Shown here: piece by piece, positions 1 through 9,197 of the stretch
Layout: each line of letters begins with the position of its first letter
How positions within the stretch are numbered: position 1 is the stretch's first letter
DNA from: JAGQNT01 sp964426605
GTDB taxonomy: Bacteria > Patescibacteriota > Saccharimonadia > Saccharimonadales > UBA4665
NCBI GenBank assembly: GCA_964426605.1
Contig: CAYRQK010000002.1
Span: 62,001-126,000, forward strand
Direction: 5' to 3'
DNA: 64,000 bases
The notes under the pieces: model-generated
What the model saw: only the letters and a program-made list of their open reading frames with translations
Databases searched by the model: none
Told to the model about the DNA's origin: nothing
Position numbers and translations under genes: made by a program

Positions 1-51
1 TTGTAACTAGTCTAGCCAAAACAAAAACTAGAATTAAAAGGGAACCCAAAA

Positions 52-663
52 ATGAGCGAAAAACCTAAGTTACAAAGAAGCGAGCAAGATATAGCCGACC
101 AAATCGTGCGCGTATCCGACAAGCTGTATGAGCGCGCCGATAAGCTCCAACCCAAATCATTGAAGGCTGAAGTAACCCATTCCGGCACGAGCACAGCACC
201 AGTGTATTACGGTTTGCATACAACTTATAAAGCTGCTGAACTAAGCGATGGTACAAGGATTAAGACTACCCATAACAGAGATGGGGGCACACGCATGGTC
301 GATGTCTATACCGGTGACGATACTGCAAATCATTACCTGCGCTCCGGTTATCTATTCAATGGCCGAAAAGTAGCCAAAACAACTACATACACTACAGAAG
401 ATAATGGGCGCCACCAAACTGTAGCAACAGCTGAAGATGAGATTATAAACAACAAAGCTCCCGGCTGGAGTACTCGTTACGACAATCCTGAACTAACGAT
501 TACTGAAGATTTTAAAGAAATCCAAGGGGATGATAAGTCAGGATATGCCATTCTTAATGCTGCCGAAACACTAGGCGCAATTCGGGGCGCAATTGCTCGA
601 GCCGAGATTGAAATCCAGCAAAAAGACCTGCCCGCCGAACAAATCGAAGTCCACAAAGGTTAG
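52..663 (+). CDS. Hypothetical hydrophilic protein, 203 aa
   Basis: I do not recognise this protein. It has no signal peptide and no membrane segment. The N-terminal 45 residues are charged and look helical, the middle is rich in Thr, Gly and Asp as in a beta-rich domain (about residues 55-130), and the last 40 residues look like an Ala/Glu/Ile helix. A purine-rich AAAGGGA lies 8 nt before the ATG and supports this start. The gene stands alone and is followed by the structured intergenic element at 701-840, which probably ends its transcript. The open frame of 600 bases with even amino-acid use makes it a likely real gene. Confidence 0.75.
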   Translation: MSEKPKLQRSEQDIADQIVRVSDKLYERADKLQPKSLKAEVTHSGTSTAPVYYGLHTTYKAAELSDGTRIKTTHNRDGGTRMVDVYTGDDTANHYLRSGYLFNGRKVAKTTTYTTEDNGRHQTVATAEDEIINNKAPGWSTRYDNPELTITEDFKEIQGDDKSGYAILNAAETLGAIRGAIARAEIEIQQKDLPAEQIEVHKG

Positions 664-700
664 CCTAACTACCGGCTGGGGGTTGATCTGCCCTCGCGAC

Positions 701-840
701 GTTCTTGGCGGAACTGTTGCCAAAGTGACAATCTAACCAGCCGAGGACTGTTTGAACGAAAAAGGGAGTAACTACTCGTTACTCCCTTTGTAGTGAGTTC
801 CGCAGGCGATTGTCGTCTTTGACGACAGTTACCCAAGAAC
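701..840. repeat. Long imperfect inverted repeat enclosing a terminator-like hairpin
   Basis: The arms at 701-733 and 808-840 are imperfect reverse complements of about 33 bases; both begin GTTCTTGG when read outward-in and end GACAATC. Inside them sits a smaller hairpin at about 762-788 with arms AAGGGAGTAA and TTACTCCCTT. The inner hairpin could end transcription of the 203-aa gene or of rpoD coming from the other side. The long outer arms are unusual for a plain terminator, so a structured RNA or a small repeat element is also possible. Confidence 0.6.
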
Positions 841-852
841 CAAAGCGGCGGG

Positions 853-901
853 CTTGGGTTTTTGGTTACTTTTGGGCCAAACCAAAAGTAACTGGACCAA
901 G
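853..901. repeat. Hairpin between the 701-840 element and rpoD
   Basis: GTTACTTTTGG at 865-875 pairs with CCAAAAGTAAC at 882-892, and an outer CTTGG/CCAAG pair at 853-857 and 897-901 extends it. It lies just downstream of the rpoD stop codon on the minus strand and may be its terminator or a repeat element. Confidence 0.5.
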
Positions 902-945
902 AGGTCGTACCTCTTAAAATTGGGGAATGTGGTCTAGTATGTAAG

Positions 946-2088
946 CTAGCCCTTGATGTAGTCGTGCAGTTTCTTAGCATCACGGTGCTTGCGCAACTTG
1001 GCAAGCGCCTTGGCTTCTATCTGACGGATACGCTCACGAGTCACGGCAAACTCTTGCCCGACTTCCTCGAGGGTGTGGCTTTTGCCGTCTTCCAGACCAA
1101 AGCGCAGCTTGATGATCTTCTGCTCGCGCTCGGTCAGTGCCCCCAGCATGTCCTTGACTTGCTCTTTCAGCAGCTGGTTGGTGGCAGATTCTTCGGGGCT
1201 GACGGTGTCTTCGTCCTCGATAAAGTCGGCCAGTACCGAGTCTTCCTCGTCGTCACGGATAGAAGCATCCAGCGATGAAATATCCTGCTTGATCTTCATG
1301 ATGTGCTCGACCTTGTCGACCTCAATCTCCATCTCTTTGGCGATCTCTTCGTTGGTTGGTTCACGGTTGAGTTCTTGGGTCAGACGACGCTGGGTACGCA
1401 ACAATTTGTTGATGGTTTCGACCATGTGCACCGGGATACGGATGGTACGGGCCTGATCAGCAATAGCACGGGTAATAGCTTGGCGAATCCACCAGGTGGC
1501 GTAGGTACTAAACTTGAAGCCTTTGTCGGGGTCAAACTTCTCAACGGCGCGCAGTAATCCGGTATTGCCCTCTTGAATCAGGTCAAGTAAGTCCAGACCG
1601 CGGCCGACATAACGCTTGGCAATTGAGACAACCAAGCGCATGTTGGCTTCGGCCATTTGGTCTTTGGCGAGTTGCTCGCCGGCAACCACGCGCTTGGCGA
1701 GCGCTAGTTCTTGTTCGGCGTTAAGCAGCGGAATCTTACCAATCTCACGCAGGTATAAACGCACCGAGTCATCGGCAACGTCGTCGTCTAGGTACACCGG
1801 CTTGGCCGCCTCGGCGACAATCTCTTCTTCGTCACCCTCTTCGGTTACCCACTCATTGCTGAAGGCAGCGGCATCCGGCTCAGTAGTCGTAACCTCGACA
1901 CTAGCTTCGGCTAGCTCGGTAAATAGCGCGTCGAGAATCTCGGCGTTTTCCGGTACGGCAGCTATGGAATCGTTGATGGCCTTCTGGTCGATGTGACCGT
2001 CTTTTTTGCCTTGCTCAAGCAGCGCACTTTTGCGCTCTTCCAGGCTTAGATCTTGCGGCTTATCTGCGGGTTTTTTAGCTTTAGGCAC
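946..2088 (-). CDS. rpoD: RNA polymerase primary sigma factor RpoD (SigA)
   Basis: This is the housekeeping sigma-70 factor that directs RNA polymerase to promoters. Region 1.2 lies near residues 100-135 (DSVRLYLREIGKIPLL). Region 2 follows at about 145-225, with the NMRLVVSIAKRY and GFKFSTYATWWIRQAI blocks that melt and read the -10 element. Region 3 comes next, and region 4 at about 310-375 carries the helix-turn-helix ending in VTRERIRQIEAKAL. At 380 residues it has an acidic N-terminus but lacks the large non-conserved insert of proteobacterial RpoD. The start is GTG at 2088, inside the 3' end of dnaG, preceded by a strong AAAGGAGG. The 8-base overlap and order dnaG-rpoD indicate co-transcription, a classic macromolecular-synthesis operon arrangement. 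Confidence 0.97.
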   Translation of the reverse strand: MPKAKKPADKPQDLSLEERKSALLEQGKKDGHIDQKAINDSIAAVPENAEILDALFTELAEASVEVTTTEPDAAAFSNEWVTEEGDEEEIVAEAAKPVYLDDDVADDSVRLYLREIGKIPLLNAEQELALAKRVVAGEQLAKDQMAEANMRLVVSIAKRYVGRGLDLLDLIQEGNTGLLRAVEKFDPDKGFKFSTYATWWIRQAITRAIADQARTIRIPVHMVETINKLLRTQRRLTQELNREPTNEEIAKEMEIEVDKVEHIMKIKQDISSLDASIRDDEEDSVLADFIEDEDTVSPEESATNQLLKEQVKDMLGALTEREQKIIKLRFGLEDGKSHTLEEVGQEFAVTRERIRQIEAKALAKLRKHRDAKKLHDYIKG

Positions 2089-3838
2089 TAAAACCTCCTT
2101 TGGTTTGCTTTAATAATTGATCAAGTTCTTTGGCTTTGGCAAGCAGCCGTAAAGTCTCAGCCTCGTCGGCTTCACTCATGGCTCGTGCTAGGGTTTGCTT
2201 TTGTGTTTTCACGAATGTTTCCACCAGACGTGCCTGCAACCGAGTCGCTTCGTATTTCAGTTCGCTAAACTCGAGGCCTTGGTAGAGTTCCTCATATTGT
2301 AACCCTAGTATTTTAACATACTCCTTCAGGGGTCGCAACTCTGTAGCGTCATCGTCGGTGGCACCAGCAAAATCGAGGTGCGTTTGCAAAAAAGCGAACA
2401 ATTCCCCGGCCTGCTGGCGAGTAAACATATCCGCCCGGACAGGCTCCATAGTCTGACGCAAATCTTTGTGTAGCAGTATGAGACACAAAAAGTGATCTTC
2501 CACCTTACTATGCTCGACGCTGACCGTCTCGACTGGTGGCTGCGCTTGGACGTGTTTGAGACGCTTGGCCGGCACAACATCACCGCCGGTGATCATCTTG
2601 GCCTGCAGTGCTTCTTTGCTGACACCCGTCATGTCGCTCATCGCTACCAAGTAGTGGTCTTGCTCGACCGGATCAGTCAGGGCCTTGATGACCGGCAGTA
2701 GCACATCGCTGTATCTACGTTTGCCCTCGGCCGTGGCGATATCCAACATATCGCTGTAGCGCGCCATCAGCCAGTCCAATGCATATTGCGGCTTTTCGAT
2801 GATCTCTCGCCAGGTGGCCACGTCTTGCTTGATGAGCTCATCGGGGTCTTTGCCGCTGGGAATACTAATAATACTAAGTGAAACTTTGGTTTTGCCAGCA
2901 ATCGGGATAGCTCGCTCGGTGGCCTCCATGCCCGCCCGGTCAGCATCAAAACAGAGGCGAATATCACCCGTTAGGCGCCCCAGTGCCTTCAGATGCGGCT
3001 CGGTTAGAGCGGTACCGGCCGTCGCCACCACCTGTTTGACACCAGCTTGGTGACTCATAATCACATCAAGATTACCCTCAGCTAGTACCACGAATTTGTG
3101 CTTGCGAATACTCTCTTTGGCCAGGTGCAGGCCGTAGACATGGCGGCTCTTGTCGTATAGCGGCGTGCTGGGTGTATTGAGGTATTTGGGGCCGTTGTCG
3201 GCATCATTGAGCTGCCGGGCTGTAAAGCCAACCACGCGGCCCTGGGCATCTTGCAGTGGAATCATTAAGCGCTCGCGGAACATATCACCACCGTAACGGT
3301 TAGTGAGGCCCGCCAATTTCACCTCATTGTCCTTATAACCCTGCTTCCTCAGAAAATCCACCAGCGCCTTACCGTTATTGGGCGCGTAACCAAGCCGCCA
3401 CGTCAGCGCTGTATCTTTGGTAAATTGTCGTTTCTTGAAGACATATGTGAGCGCCAACGTACTACCGCCAAATTGTGTCTGGTAAAATTTTGCCGCCAGC
3501 TCATTGATAGCGTAGAGCTTTTCTTTGTCCGGTCCGCCACCACGACCTTTGGGCTGGTATTGCTCGAGGTCGATACCAGCTCGACGCGCCAGTAACTCCA
3601 GCGCATCCTTAAACTCCAGCCCCTCCATAGCCATCACAAAACTAAACATATCGCCACCCTTACCGCTGCTAAAATCGTGCCAGATTTGCTTTTCGGGGCT
3701 GACCGTAAAACTGGGCGTCTTCTCGCTGGTGAACGGGCTGAGGCCCTTCCAGTTGCGACCAGCACGTTTGAGCTGAACGTACTCGCTTATCACGTCCTCG
3801 ATACTCAAGCGCTGCTTTATTTCCTCGACTGCATCCAT
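2081..3838 (-). CDS. dnaG: DNA primase DnaG without zinc ligands
   Basis: DnaG makes the RNA primers for DNA replication. The N-terminal zinc-finger region (residues about 1-100), the RNA-polymerase core and the TOPRIM domain (LAEGNLDVIMSHQAG near 255 and CFDADRAG near 300) are all recognisable, and 585 residues is normal. The striking feature is in the N-terminal domain. Where the family has CPFH and CFGC zinc ligands, this protein reads LSPFTSEKTPSF and IWHDFSSGKGGD, so all four ligands are replaced (Ser, Thr, Asp, Ser) while the surrounding fold-defining residues are kept. The domain therefore probably folds without zinc. A TACAAT box ends 10 nt before the ATG, so the transcript may have almost no leader. 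It overlaps rpoD downstream. Confidence 0.96.
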   Translation of the reverse strand: MDAVEEIKQRLSIEDVISEYVQLKRAGRNWKGLSPFTSEKTPSFTVSPEKQIWHDFSSGKGGDMFSFVMAMEGLEFKDALELLARRAGIDLEQYQPKGRGGGPDKEKLYAINELAAKFYQTQFGGSTLALTYVFKKRQFTKDTALTWRLGYAPNNGKALVDFLRKQGYKDNEVKLAGLTNRYGGDMFRERLMIPLQDAQGRVVGFTARQLNDADNGPKYLNTPSTPLYDKSRHVYGLHLAKESIRKHKFVVLAEGNLDVIMSHQAGVKQVVATAGTALTEPHLKALGRLTGDIRLCFDADRAGMEATERAIPIAGKTKVSLSIISIPSGKDPDELIKQDVATWREIIEKPQYALDWLMARYSDMLDIATAEGKRRYSDVLLPVIKALTDPVEQDHYLVAMSDMTGVSKEALQAKMITGGDVVPAKRLKHVQAQPPVETVSVEHSKVEDHFLCLILLHKDLRQTMEPVRADMFTRQQAGELFAFLQTHLDFAGATDDDATELRPLKEYVKILGLQYEELYQGLEFSELKYEATRLQARLVETFVKTQKQTLARAMSEADEAETLRLLAKAKELDQLLKQTKGGFSA

Positions 3839-3848
3839 ATCTGTTCAC

Positions 3849-3854
3849 ATTGTA
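3849..3854 (-). promoter_or_regulatory. -10 box of dnaG-rpoD
   Basis: TACAAT on the minus strand ends 10 nt before the dnaG ATG. Transcription starting about 7 nt after it would leave a leader of only a few bases. Confidence 0.5.
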
Positions 3855-3905
3855 CGCTAGGTGGTATCTGTCGCCGAAGCAGTAGCAGTTTAGCCAGCTT
3901 TTCGG

Positions 3906-3911
3906 TATGAT
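3906..3911 (+). promoter_or_regulatory. -10 box of the 3923 gene
   Basis: TATGAT ends 11 nt before the ATG at 3923. There is no Shine-Dalgarno in between, as expected for a leaderless or very short-leader transcript. Confidence 0.45.
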
Positions 3912-3922
3912 TGTCAGTAGTT

Positions 3923-4549
3923 ATGCCTCCACAGCAACCACTTCAACCGCAACAGAGCCCGCTCGGTCAACATCCGGTGGTCGAAAACCCTTATGATTTC
4001 ATCATGTCACCACAGCAACCCAAGAAAACGGCGTCTGTTAAAGGCCCCCAGGGCGTACTTTTCATTGTCGGGGCAGCAGCAGTCATCATTATTTTGCTCG
4101 TTGTCGTGATATCGATGCTGCGCGGCAGCGGTGGCGACACGACAACATTTATAAAACTCGCGCAGCAGCAACAAGAGATTGTCCGGGTAGCCACGCTCGA
4201 CTACTCGCAGCTCAGCCAGCAGAGCACCAAGAATTTCTCTATCAACGTCCAGCTGGGTATAGCGACAGACCAAGCAAGCCTCACGGGCCTACTCGGCCGT
4301 AATCACATTAAAGTTTCGCCCAAGCAACTGACACTCGGCACTGACAGCACCACAGATACACAGTTACAAAATGCTATCTCGACCAGCACGCTCGACACAA
4401 CCCTGACACAGGTACTGCACAACGAGCTGACAAGCTATCAGCAAACACTGCGCCAAGCCTACAACCAGACGGCCGCTCCAGACGCCCGCCAGCTACTCAA
4501 TCAACTCAATACCAATGCCCAGCTGTTGATCGCTCAAAGTCAGCAATAG
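3923..4549 (+). CDS. Single-span membrane protein with Gln/Pro-rich N-terminus
   Basis: The protein has a cytoplasmic Pro/Gln-rich stretch of about 40 residues, one strongly hydrophobic segment (VLFIVGAAAVIIILLVVVI) at about residues 45-65, and an outer domain rich in Gln, Thr and Leu that is probably helical. I do not recognise a family. I chose the ATG at 3923 rather than an upstream TTG because the TATGAT -10 box overlaps the TTG. The layout (disordered tail, one membrane helix, outer domain) recurs in several proteins of this window, for example at 41804. Confidence 0.75.
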   Translation: MPPQQPLQPQQSPLGQHPVVENPYDFIMSPQQPKKTASVKGPQGVLFIVGAAAVIIILLVVVISMLRGSGGDTTTFIKLAQQQQEIVRVATLDYSQLSQQSTKNFSINVQLGIATDQASLTGLLGRNHIKVSPKQLTLGTDSTTDTQLQNAISTSTLDTTLTQVLHNELTSYQQTLRQAYNQTAAPDARQLLNQLNTNAQLLIAQSQQ

Positions 4550-4556
4550 CAGGATC

Positions 4557-4883
4557 TTACTCCGTTGGTTTCACTAGCTCGTAGCTGTGGCGGACCAAGT
4601 CCTGAATCTCCGATTCGGATAACTGCCCACTGAGGACGATGGTGTTCCAGTGCTTTTTATTGAGATGGTAGCCAGGCATGACACTCTCGTACTTTTCGCG
4701 TAATGTACGCGCCAGCAGCGGATCACATTTGAGGCTAACTTGCAGTGGTGTTTTGTCTTCGGCAATCAGGGAAAACATCTTGTCCCCCACCTTGTATACG
4801 GCCACCGCCTTGCCGAACGGATAGTCCAGCACTGCGCCAGGCATGCTCAATATATAATCTTCGATTGTCTTGTGATCCATCAT
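4557..4883 (-). CDS. MmcQ/YjbR family protein
   Basis: This 108-residue protein matches the MmcQ/YjbR family, which has a CyaY-like fold and is often annotated as DNA-binding without a proven reaction. The diagnostic pattern is present: an N-terminal helix, AVYKVGDKMFSLI, the VSLKCDP block, a central PGYHLNKKHWNTI motif near residue 75, and a C-terminal LVRHSYELV helix. The start has AAGGGA just before two adjacent ATG codons, with a TACAAT box further upstream. It is convergent with the membrane-protein gene before it, and 7 bases separate the two stops. Confidence 0.85.
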   Translation of the reverse strand: MMDHKTIEDYILSMPGAVLDYPFGKAVAVYKVGDKMFSLIAEDKTPLQVSLKCDPLLARTLREKYESVMPGYHLNKKHWNTIVLSGQLSESEIQDLVRHSYELVKPTE

Positions 4884-4996
4884 TCCCTTGCTGCAATTGT
4901 AACAAATTATGTGTTCGTATTCTTACTCCAGACTAAAAGTAGTATACTGAGAGCACATTTTTGAGAGAGTGTAACTTAAGCGGGAGAATATATATT

Positions 4997-7900
4997 ATGC
5001 GCCATCGGCACGTCCACAGGTTGGTACACGAGACTAAAACAAAAGCCCTAAGTATATCTACTTCGATGATCTTGATAGCCATGAGCCTCGGCGGCGCCCT
5101 GCCCGCTCTTTTGTCTCAGAGAGCTTACGCCGTAGGTGGATCCACCGTAGTGAACTCAACGAGCGGCAGCTGGTCTACCGCAGACACACGCCCAGGTGGT
5201 GCAGTTAGCCTGGCGACCGATAGTTCTGCCCCCTCTGGAGCAGGTGCACTGCGTCTTACGACTAATACTACTAACACGGCAAAGGCTCAGTTCCTGACTA
5301 GCGCCGGCGTAAAACTTAGCGCCGTAACCGATGCCAGCTATCAAACCAAGCAAAATAGCCCAACACCATCCCAGGGCGACGCTTCTTATCAAATCGCTGT
5401 TGACCTTAATAACGACGGCAACCCCGCGACCACCATTAATCTCGTATACGAGCCCTACTACAATGGTGCCGTTACTACAGGCACATGGCAGTCCTGGAAC
5501 GTTTTAGCCGGCAAATTCTGGCCATCTCAAAATGTACCAAGCCTCAGTGGTGCAGGAGGTGGTGCGTATGCCACAAACTTCACTATTGGCGACGTTCTTG
5601 CTGCGTATCCTAATGCTCGCGTCACGGGCTTTGGCGTTAATGTTGGGTCATACAATCCAAGTTACAACGTAGAGGTTGATAACCTTGGATTCAACGGTAC
5701 CACGTATGATTTCGAACCAGTCATCCCTACTATCGCTATTACACCCGTAGCAGGTAGTGTCCTTAAGGCTACCGGCAATACAACCTTTACGGCTACCAGC
5801 GACACCACACACCCCTCCTACATGTATGTTGAACTTAATCATAGTGGCACTTGGATTGCAGCAAACACTGGCGGTGGTAACAGCACTAGCCTGACCTACA
5901 ATACCGGCAGCCTCGCAGAAGGCACCTACACCATCAAGGTCGATGCCATTGAGAACAACGGTAACTCTGAGGAGCGGCTGTTTAACTACACCGTCGATCA
6001 TACTGCCCCTACCAGTGTGACCGTTACGCCCATCAATGCCGACGGCAGTAGTGTCGTGAGTGGTGTCATTCCATTCACCATCAGCGCAACTGATCCAAAT
6101 TACAGCTATAGCTACCTCGAGATCAACCAAAATGGTAACTGGATTACCGATAACACTCACGGTACGAGTAGCTACAGCGGCTCTACTCTGAGCTGGGACT
6201 GGGACTCGTCGACCGTTCCTAACGGTATCTATACCCTAAAGGCCGATGCTGTCGATAAGGCCGGCAACACGACTGAGCAGAATATCAACTTTACTGTTGA
6301 CCATACGGTTCCTTCAATACCGTCTGGGCTTAAGTCAACGAGCCAGAACGGTTCAGACATTACAAACGGTGCGACTAACGTCAACTTCGTAAAAAATAGC
6401 TGGTCACCCGCAACTCATGCCGCTAAATATAACTATGAGTTCCGCAAGCCCGGTCTCCCCACCTACACCACAACGACAACGAATACTTCTGTCCAGGGTC
6501 AGTTCGACGGCGCCACTAGCCCAGAAGGCCAGTACGCTTTCCGCGTCCAAGCTGTTTCAGCCAGCGGAGTCGTGTCAACCTGGTCTGATTGGAGCAACGT
6601 ATCTTACGATCACACCAACCCTATCGTAACGATCACCCCAACTGGCAGCCTAATCCACGGCCAGCAGCAATTTACTGCCAACGTTACCGACGCTAACCTC
6701 GGCTCAAACGCTAGCCACGCATATGTAACGCTCTATAACACATCAGGCACCAAACACACCGGCGTAAATGTCAACCTGTCATCCGGCTCCGCAACATTTA
6801 CAATCGACACCACTAAGTTAGACGACGGTGCTGCAAACGTATCTGTCGACAGCTTTACAGACCAAGCCGGCAACAAATCGGGTGATGGCATTCACGCTTC
6901 ATACTTCTACGGCTACACCGTCGATAATACTCGTCCAACAATTACTTTTGTAACTCCGAGCAGCTTCAACACCACGACCTATAATCAATATCTTCAATCT
7001 GGGCCAGACTTTGAAATTCATGCGACTGATACCAACGGTGTTGCCAATACTGTACTCCACATCTATAACTCCGATGGTAGTCCAGCAAAGTTCTGCAACG
7101 TCTCCTACACTGCCACGGTCAGTTGTAACGTTTCATCCCTCGCCGATGGCACCTACCATGTCTTAGCCGGCGCTACCGATAATGCCGGCAACAACCAAAC
7201 GGTCACGAAGTACTTTACTGTCGACGGCACTGCACCGGTAGTAAACCCTATCACCTACACCGATTCGAGCAACGCAACCAAGAATGCACAGGACTCAATC
7301 ATCCGTGGTGCAGTAACTTTCCACGCAACTCAGACAGAAAATAACCCAAGCCGCATGTACGTCGAATACGACCAGCTAGTTAACGGCCACTGGCAGAAAG
7401 TGGCCCACAACGGCTACGTCAATGACGTAAATAGCGTAGATCTTACCGTAGACACCACTGGATGGGCTGACGGCCAGTACCAAGTTAAAGTCAGCACGGA
7501 TGACAAGGCCGGAAATCACGGCGGACGCTCAGCTACCTTTACCGTGGACAACACCAAGCCTATCTTGAAAATAACCGCTCCAGCGATGAACTCAGCACAG
7601 AAAGGCACCATCACCGTAAGTGGAACTGCCACCGATAACTTATCTGGTGTCGCAGGACAAACCGTCACTCTACACCTCCGCAAGGTTAAGACAAACGGCA
7701 GCCTAGATGGCTTCCTGAACACCTTTACGGCAACCGTACATCCAGACGGTACGTGGTCGACAACACTTGATGTCTCTACGCTGAACGGCCAGTACGGAAT
7801 TACCGGATTCGTCAACGATGTTGCCGGCAACAGTCAATCAGCAAGCGGTGGCGCATCCATCAAGCCATTTACAATCGATAACATCGTACCAGACGCACCA

Positions 7901-9049
7901 ACCCTCACTAGTCCGCAGAACAAGGCAGTCGTAAACGGTTCAAGCGTTACGCAGTCCTGGAGCGATAGCTCAACCGACGTCGATCACTACATCTATGAAA
8001 GCTTCAATGATGCAGCTGCCACAAGTCCTCGCTTTAGTGACACCTACACAGGCACGAGCAAAACAGCTACAAACGTGACAGATGGCACGACGTACTGGTG
8101 GAGAGTCACCGCAGTAGACCACGCCGGCAACGTAAGTGCGCCAAGTCCCCTCTGGAAGATTACTATCGACAACAAAGCACCTGTCGTGGCAATTACCGGA
8201 CCAACTGACGGCGACACAGTCCGTGGCACAGTTGTCGTTTCTGGCACCGTTACCGACAATAATCCCGACCATTACTACTTTGTAGCCAAAGATTCACACG
8301 GTAGCGTTGTGGCAGGACCCGGCACGGTTAACCAGGCAAACGTAGCTGATTGGAACTGGAACACAAATACGGTTGCTGACGGTATCTACACTATCGACCT
8401 TGAGGCTCGAGATGCGGCTGGCAACAAAGATGCCACCTCAACAAAAATTATCTCAGTCACCGTTGATAATACTGCTCCGACACTTGCTATTAATCCCTCA
8501 ACCGGCACCGACACGACACCAACCCTCACCGGTACTACCAGCGATGCCACCGACGTCGTAACGGTCGATGGTCAGACTGCTACTGTTGACCCATCGGCAA
8601 ACAGCGGCGGCTCACACAACTGGAGCATTACGCTACCGGCTCAAACTGTCGGCAGCCACACAGTAACTGTAGTTAGCACCGACCTCGCCGGTAACGCAAC
8701 TACTGAGACCGCAACCGTGGTTGTCACCGCTCCGGCAGCCCCAGCAACTCCGACGGCCACGAGCACTCCGGCCGCACCAACGGTTACCATTACACCAAAC
8801 GGCAATCGGGCAGCCAACAGCACGGCAGTCCTCGGCGCCAGCACCACTACGCCAAACAGCAGTGACACGACCGGTATCTCATCAGACGTGAAGGGTGACA
8901 GCACCACCAAGCACAAGTCAGACGACAGTAAAAGCAGCGGCAACTTCCTCGGCCTGGGCTGGTGGTGGCTACTCATCATCGCCATTGCTGGGTTCCTGTG
9001 GTGGTTACTCGCCGCTCGTCGCCGCGACAGCGAAGAAGACACTAAGTAA
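4997..9049 (+). CDS. Giant cell-surface protein with tandem Ig-like modules
   Basis: This 1350-residue exported protein has four parts. An N-terminal signal peptide (basic start, hydrophobic core, cleavage near QRAYA) comes first, followed by a globular jelly-roll-like domain of about 200 residues that ends GTTYDFEP. Next come about nine or ten Ig/fibronectin-like modules of 90-100 residues, separated by recurring linkers such as VDHTAP, VDNTRP and VDNTAP and containing DGTYTIKVDA/DNAGN strands. The C-terminus is a Thr/Ser/Pro stalk and one membrane helix (WWWLLIIAIAGFLWWLLAA) followed by RRR. No LPXTG motif is visible, so the anchor is the membrane helix. An adhesin or stalk role on the cell surface is inferred. 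I chose the ATG at 4997, preceded by GCGGGAG, because it begins directly before the signal peptide. Confidence 0.85.
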   Translation: MRHRHVHRLVHETKTKALSISTSMILIAMSLGGALPALLSQRAYAVGGSTVVNSTSGSWSTADTRPGGAVSLATDSSAPSGAGALRLTTNTTNTAKAQFLTSAGVKLSAVTDASYQTKQNSPTPSQGDASYQIAVDLNNDGNPATTINLVYEPYYNGAVTTGTWQSWNVLAGKFWPSQNVPSLSGAGGGAYATNFTIGDVLAAYPNARVTGFGVNVGSYNPSYNVEVDNLGFNGTTYDFEPVIPTIAITPVAGSVLKATGNTTFTATSDTTHPSYMYVELNHSGTWIAANTGGGNSTSLTYNTGSLAEGTYTIKVDAIENNGNSEERLFNYTVDHTAPTSVTVTPINADGSSVVSGVIPFTISATDPNYSYSYLEINQNGNWITDNTHGTSSYSGSTLSWDWDSSTVPNGIYTLKADAVDKAGNTTEQNINFTVDHTVPSIPSGLKSTSQNGSDITNGATNVNFVKNSWSPATHAAKYNYEFRKPGLPTYTTTTTNTSVQGQFDGATSPEGQYAFRVQAVSASGVVSTWSDWSNVSYDHTNPIVTITPTGSLIHGQQQFTANVTDANLGSNASHAYVTLYNTSGTKHTGVNVNLSSGSATFTIDTTKLDDGAANVSVDSFTDQAGNKSGDGIHASYFYGYTVDNTRPTITFVTPSSFNTTTYNQYLQSGPDFEIHATDTNGVANTVLHIYNSDGSPAKFCNVSYTATVSCNVSSLADGTYHVLAGATDNAGNNQTVTKYFTVDGTAPVVNPITYTDSSNATKNAQDSIIRGAVTFHATQTENNPSRMYVEYDQLVNGHWQKVAHNGYVNDVNSVDLTVDTTGWADGQYQVKVSTDDKAGNHGGRSATFTVDNTKPILKITAPAMNSAQKGTITVSGTATDNLSGVAGQTVTLHLRKVKTNGSLDGFLNTFTATVHPDGTWSTTLDVSTLNGQYGITGFVNDVAGNSQSASGGASIKPFTIDNIVPDAPTLTSPQNKAVVNGSSVTQSWSDSSTDVDHYIYESFNDAAATSPRFSDTYTGTSKTATNVTDGTTYWWRVTAVDHAGNVSAPSPLWKITIDNKAPVVAITGPTDGDTVRGTVVVSGTVTDNNPDHYYFVAKDSHGSVVAGPGTVNQANVADWNWNTNTVADGIYTIDLEARDAAGNKDATSTKIISVTVDNTAPTLAINPSTGTDTTPTLTGTTSDATDVVTVDGQTATVDPSANSGGSHNWSITLPAQTVGSHTVTVVSTDLAGNATTETATVVVTAPAAPATPTATSTPAAPTVTITPNGNRAANSTAVLGASTTTPNSSDTTGISSDVKGDSTTKHKSDDSKSSGNFLGLGWWWLLIIAIAGFLWWLLAARRRDSEEDTK

Positions 9050-9071
9050 TACAACTAAAACACTGCGACAT

Positions 9072-9102
9072 AAAACACCCCCTCAGAATAAGGGGGTGTT
9101 TT
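9072..9102 (+). terminator. Rho-independent terminator after the surface protein
   Basis: AAAACACCCCCT pairs with AGGGGGTGTTTT around a 7-base loop. The stem is GC-rich and ends in a T-run. Confidence 0.9.
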
Positions 9103-9197
9103 AGTGATACCACTCAACCCCTGCTGGCATGCAGCAATCCGGGCGGTGAATCAGTGCTGGAGCCAACGAGTCAGATCGTCAGGAACAAGACCAAGTT

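Noticed and set aside
669..1004. 111-codon open frame antisense to the 701-840 element
   Set aside because: It lies over inverted repeats and the rpoD end, has no start signal, and its composition follows the repeats.
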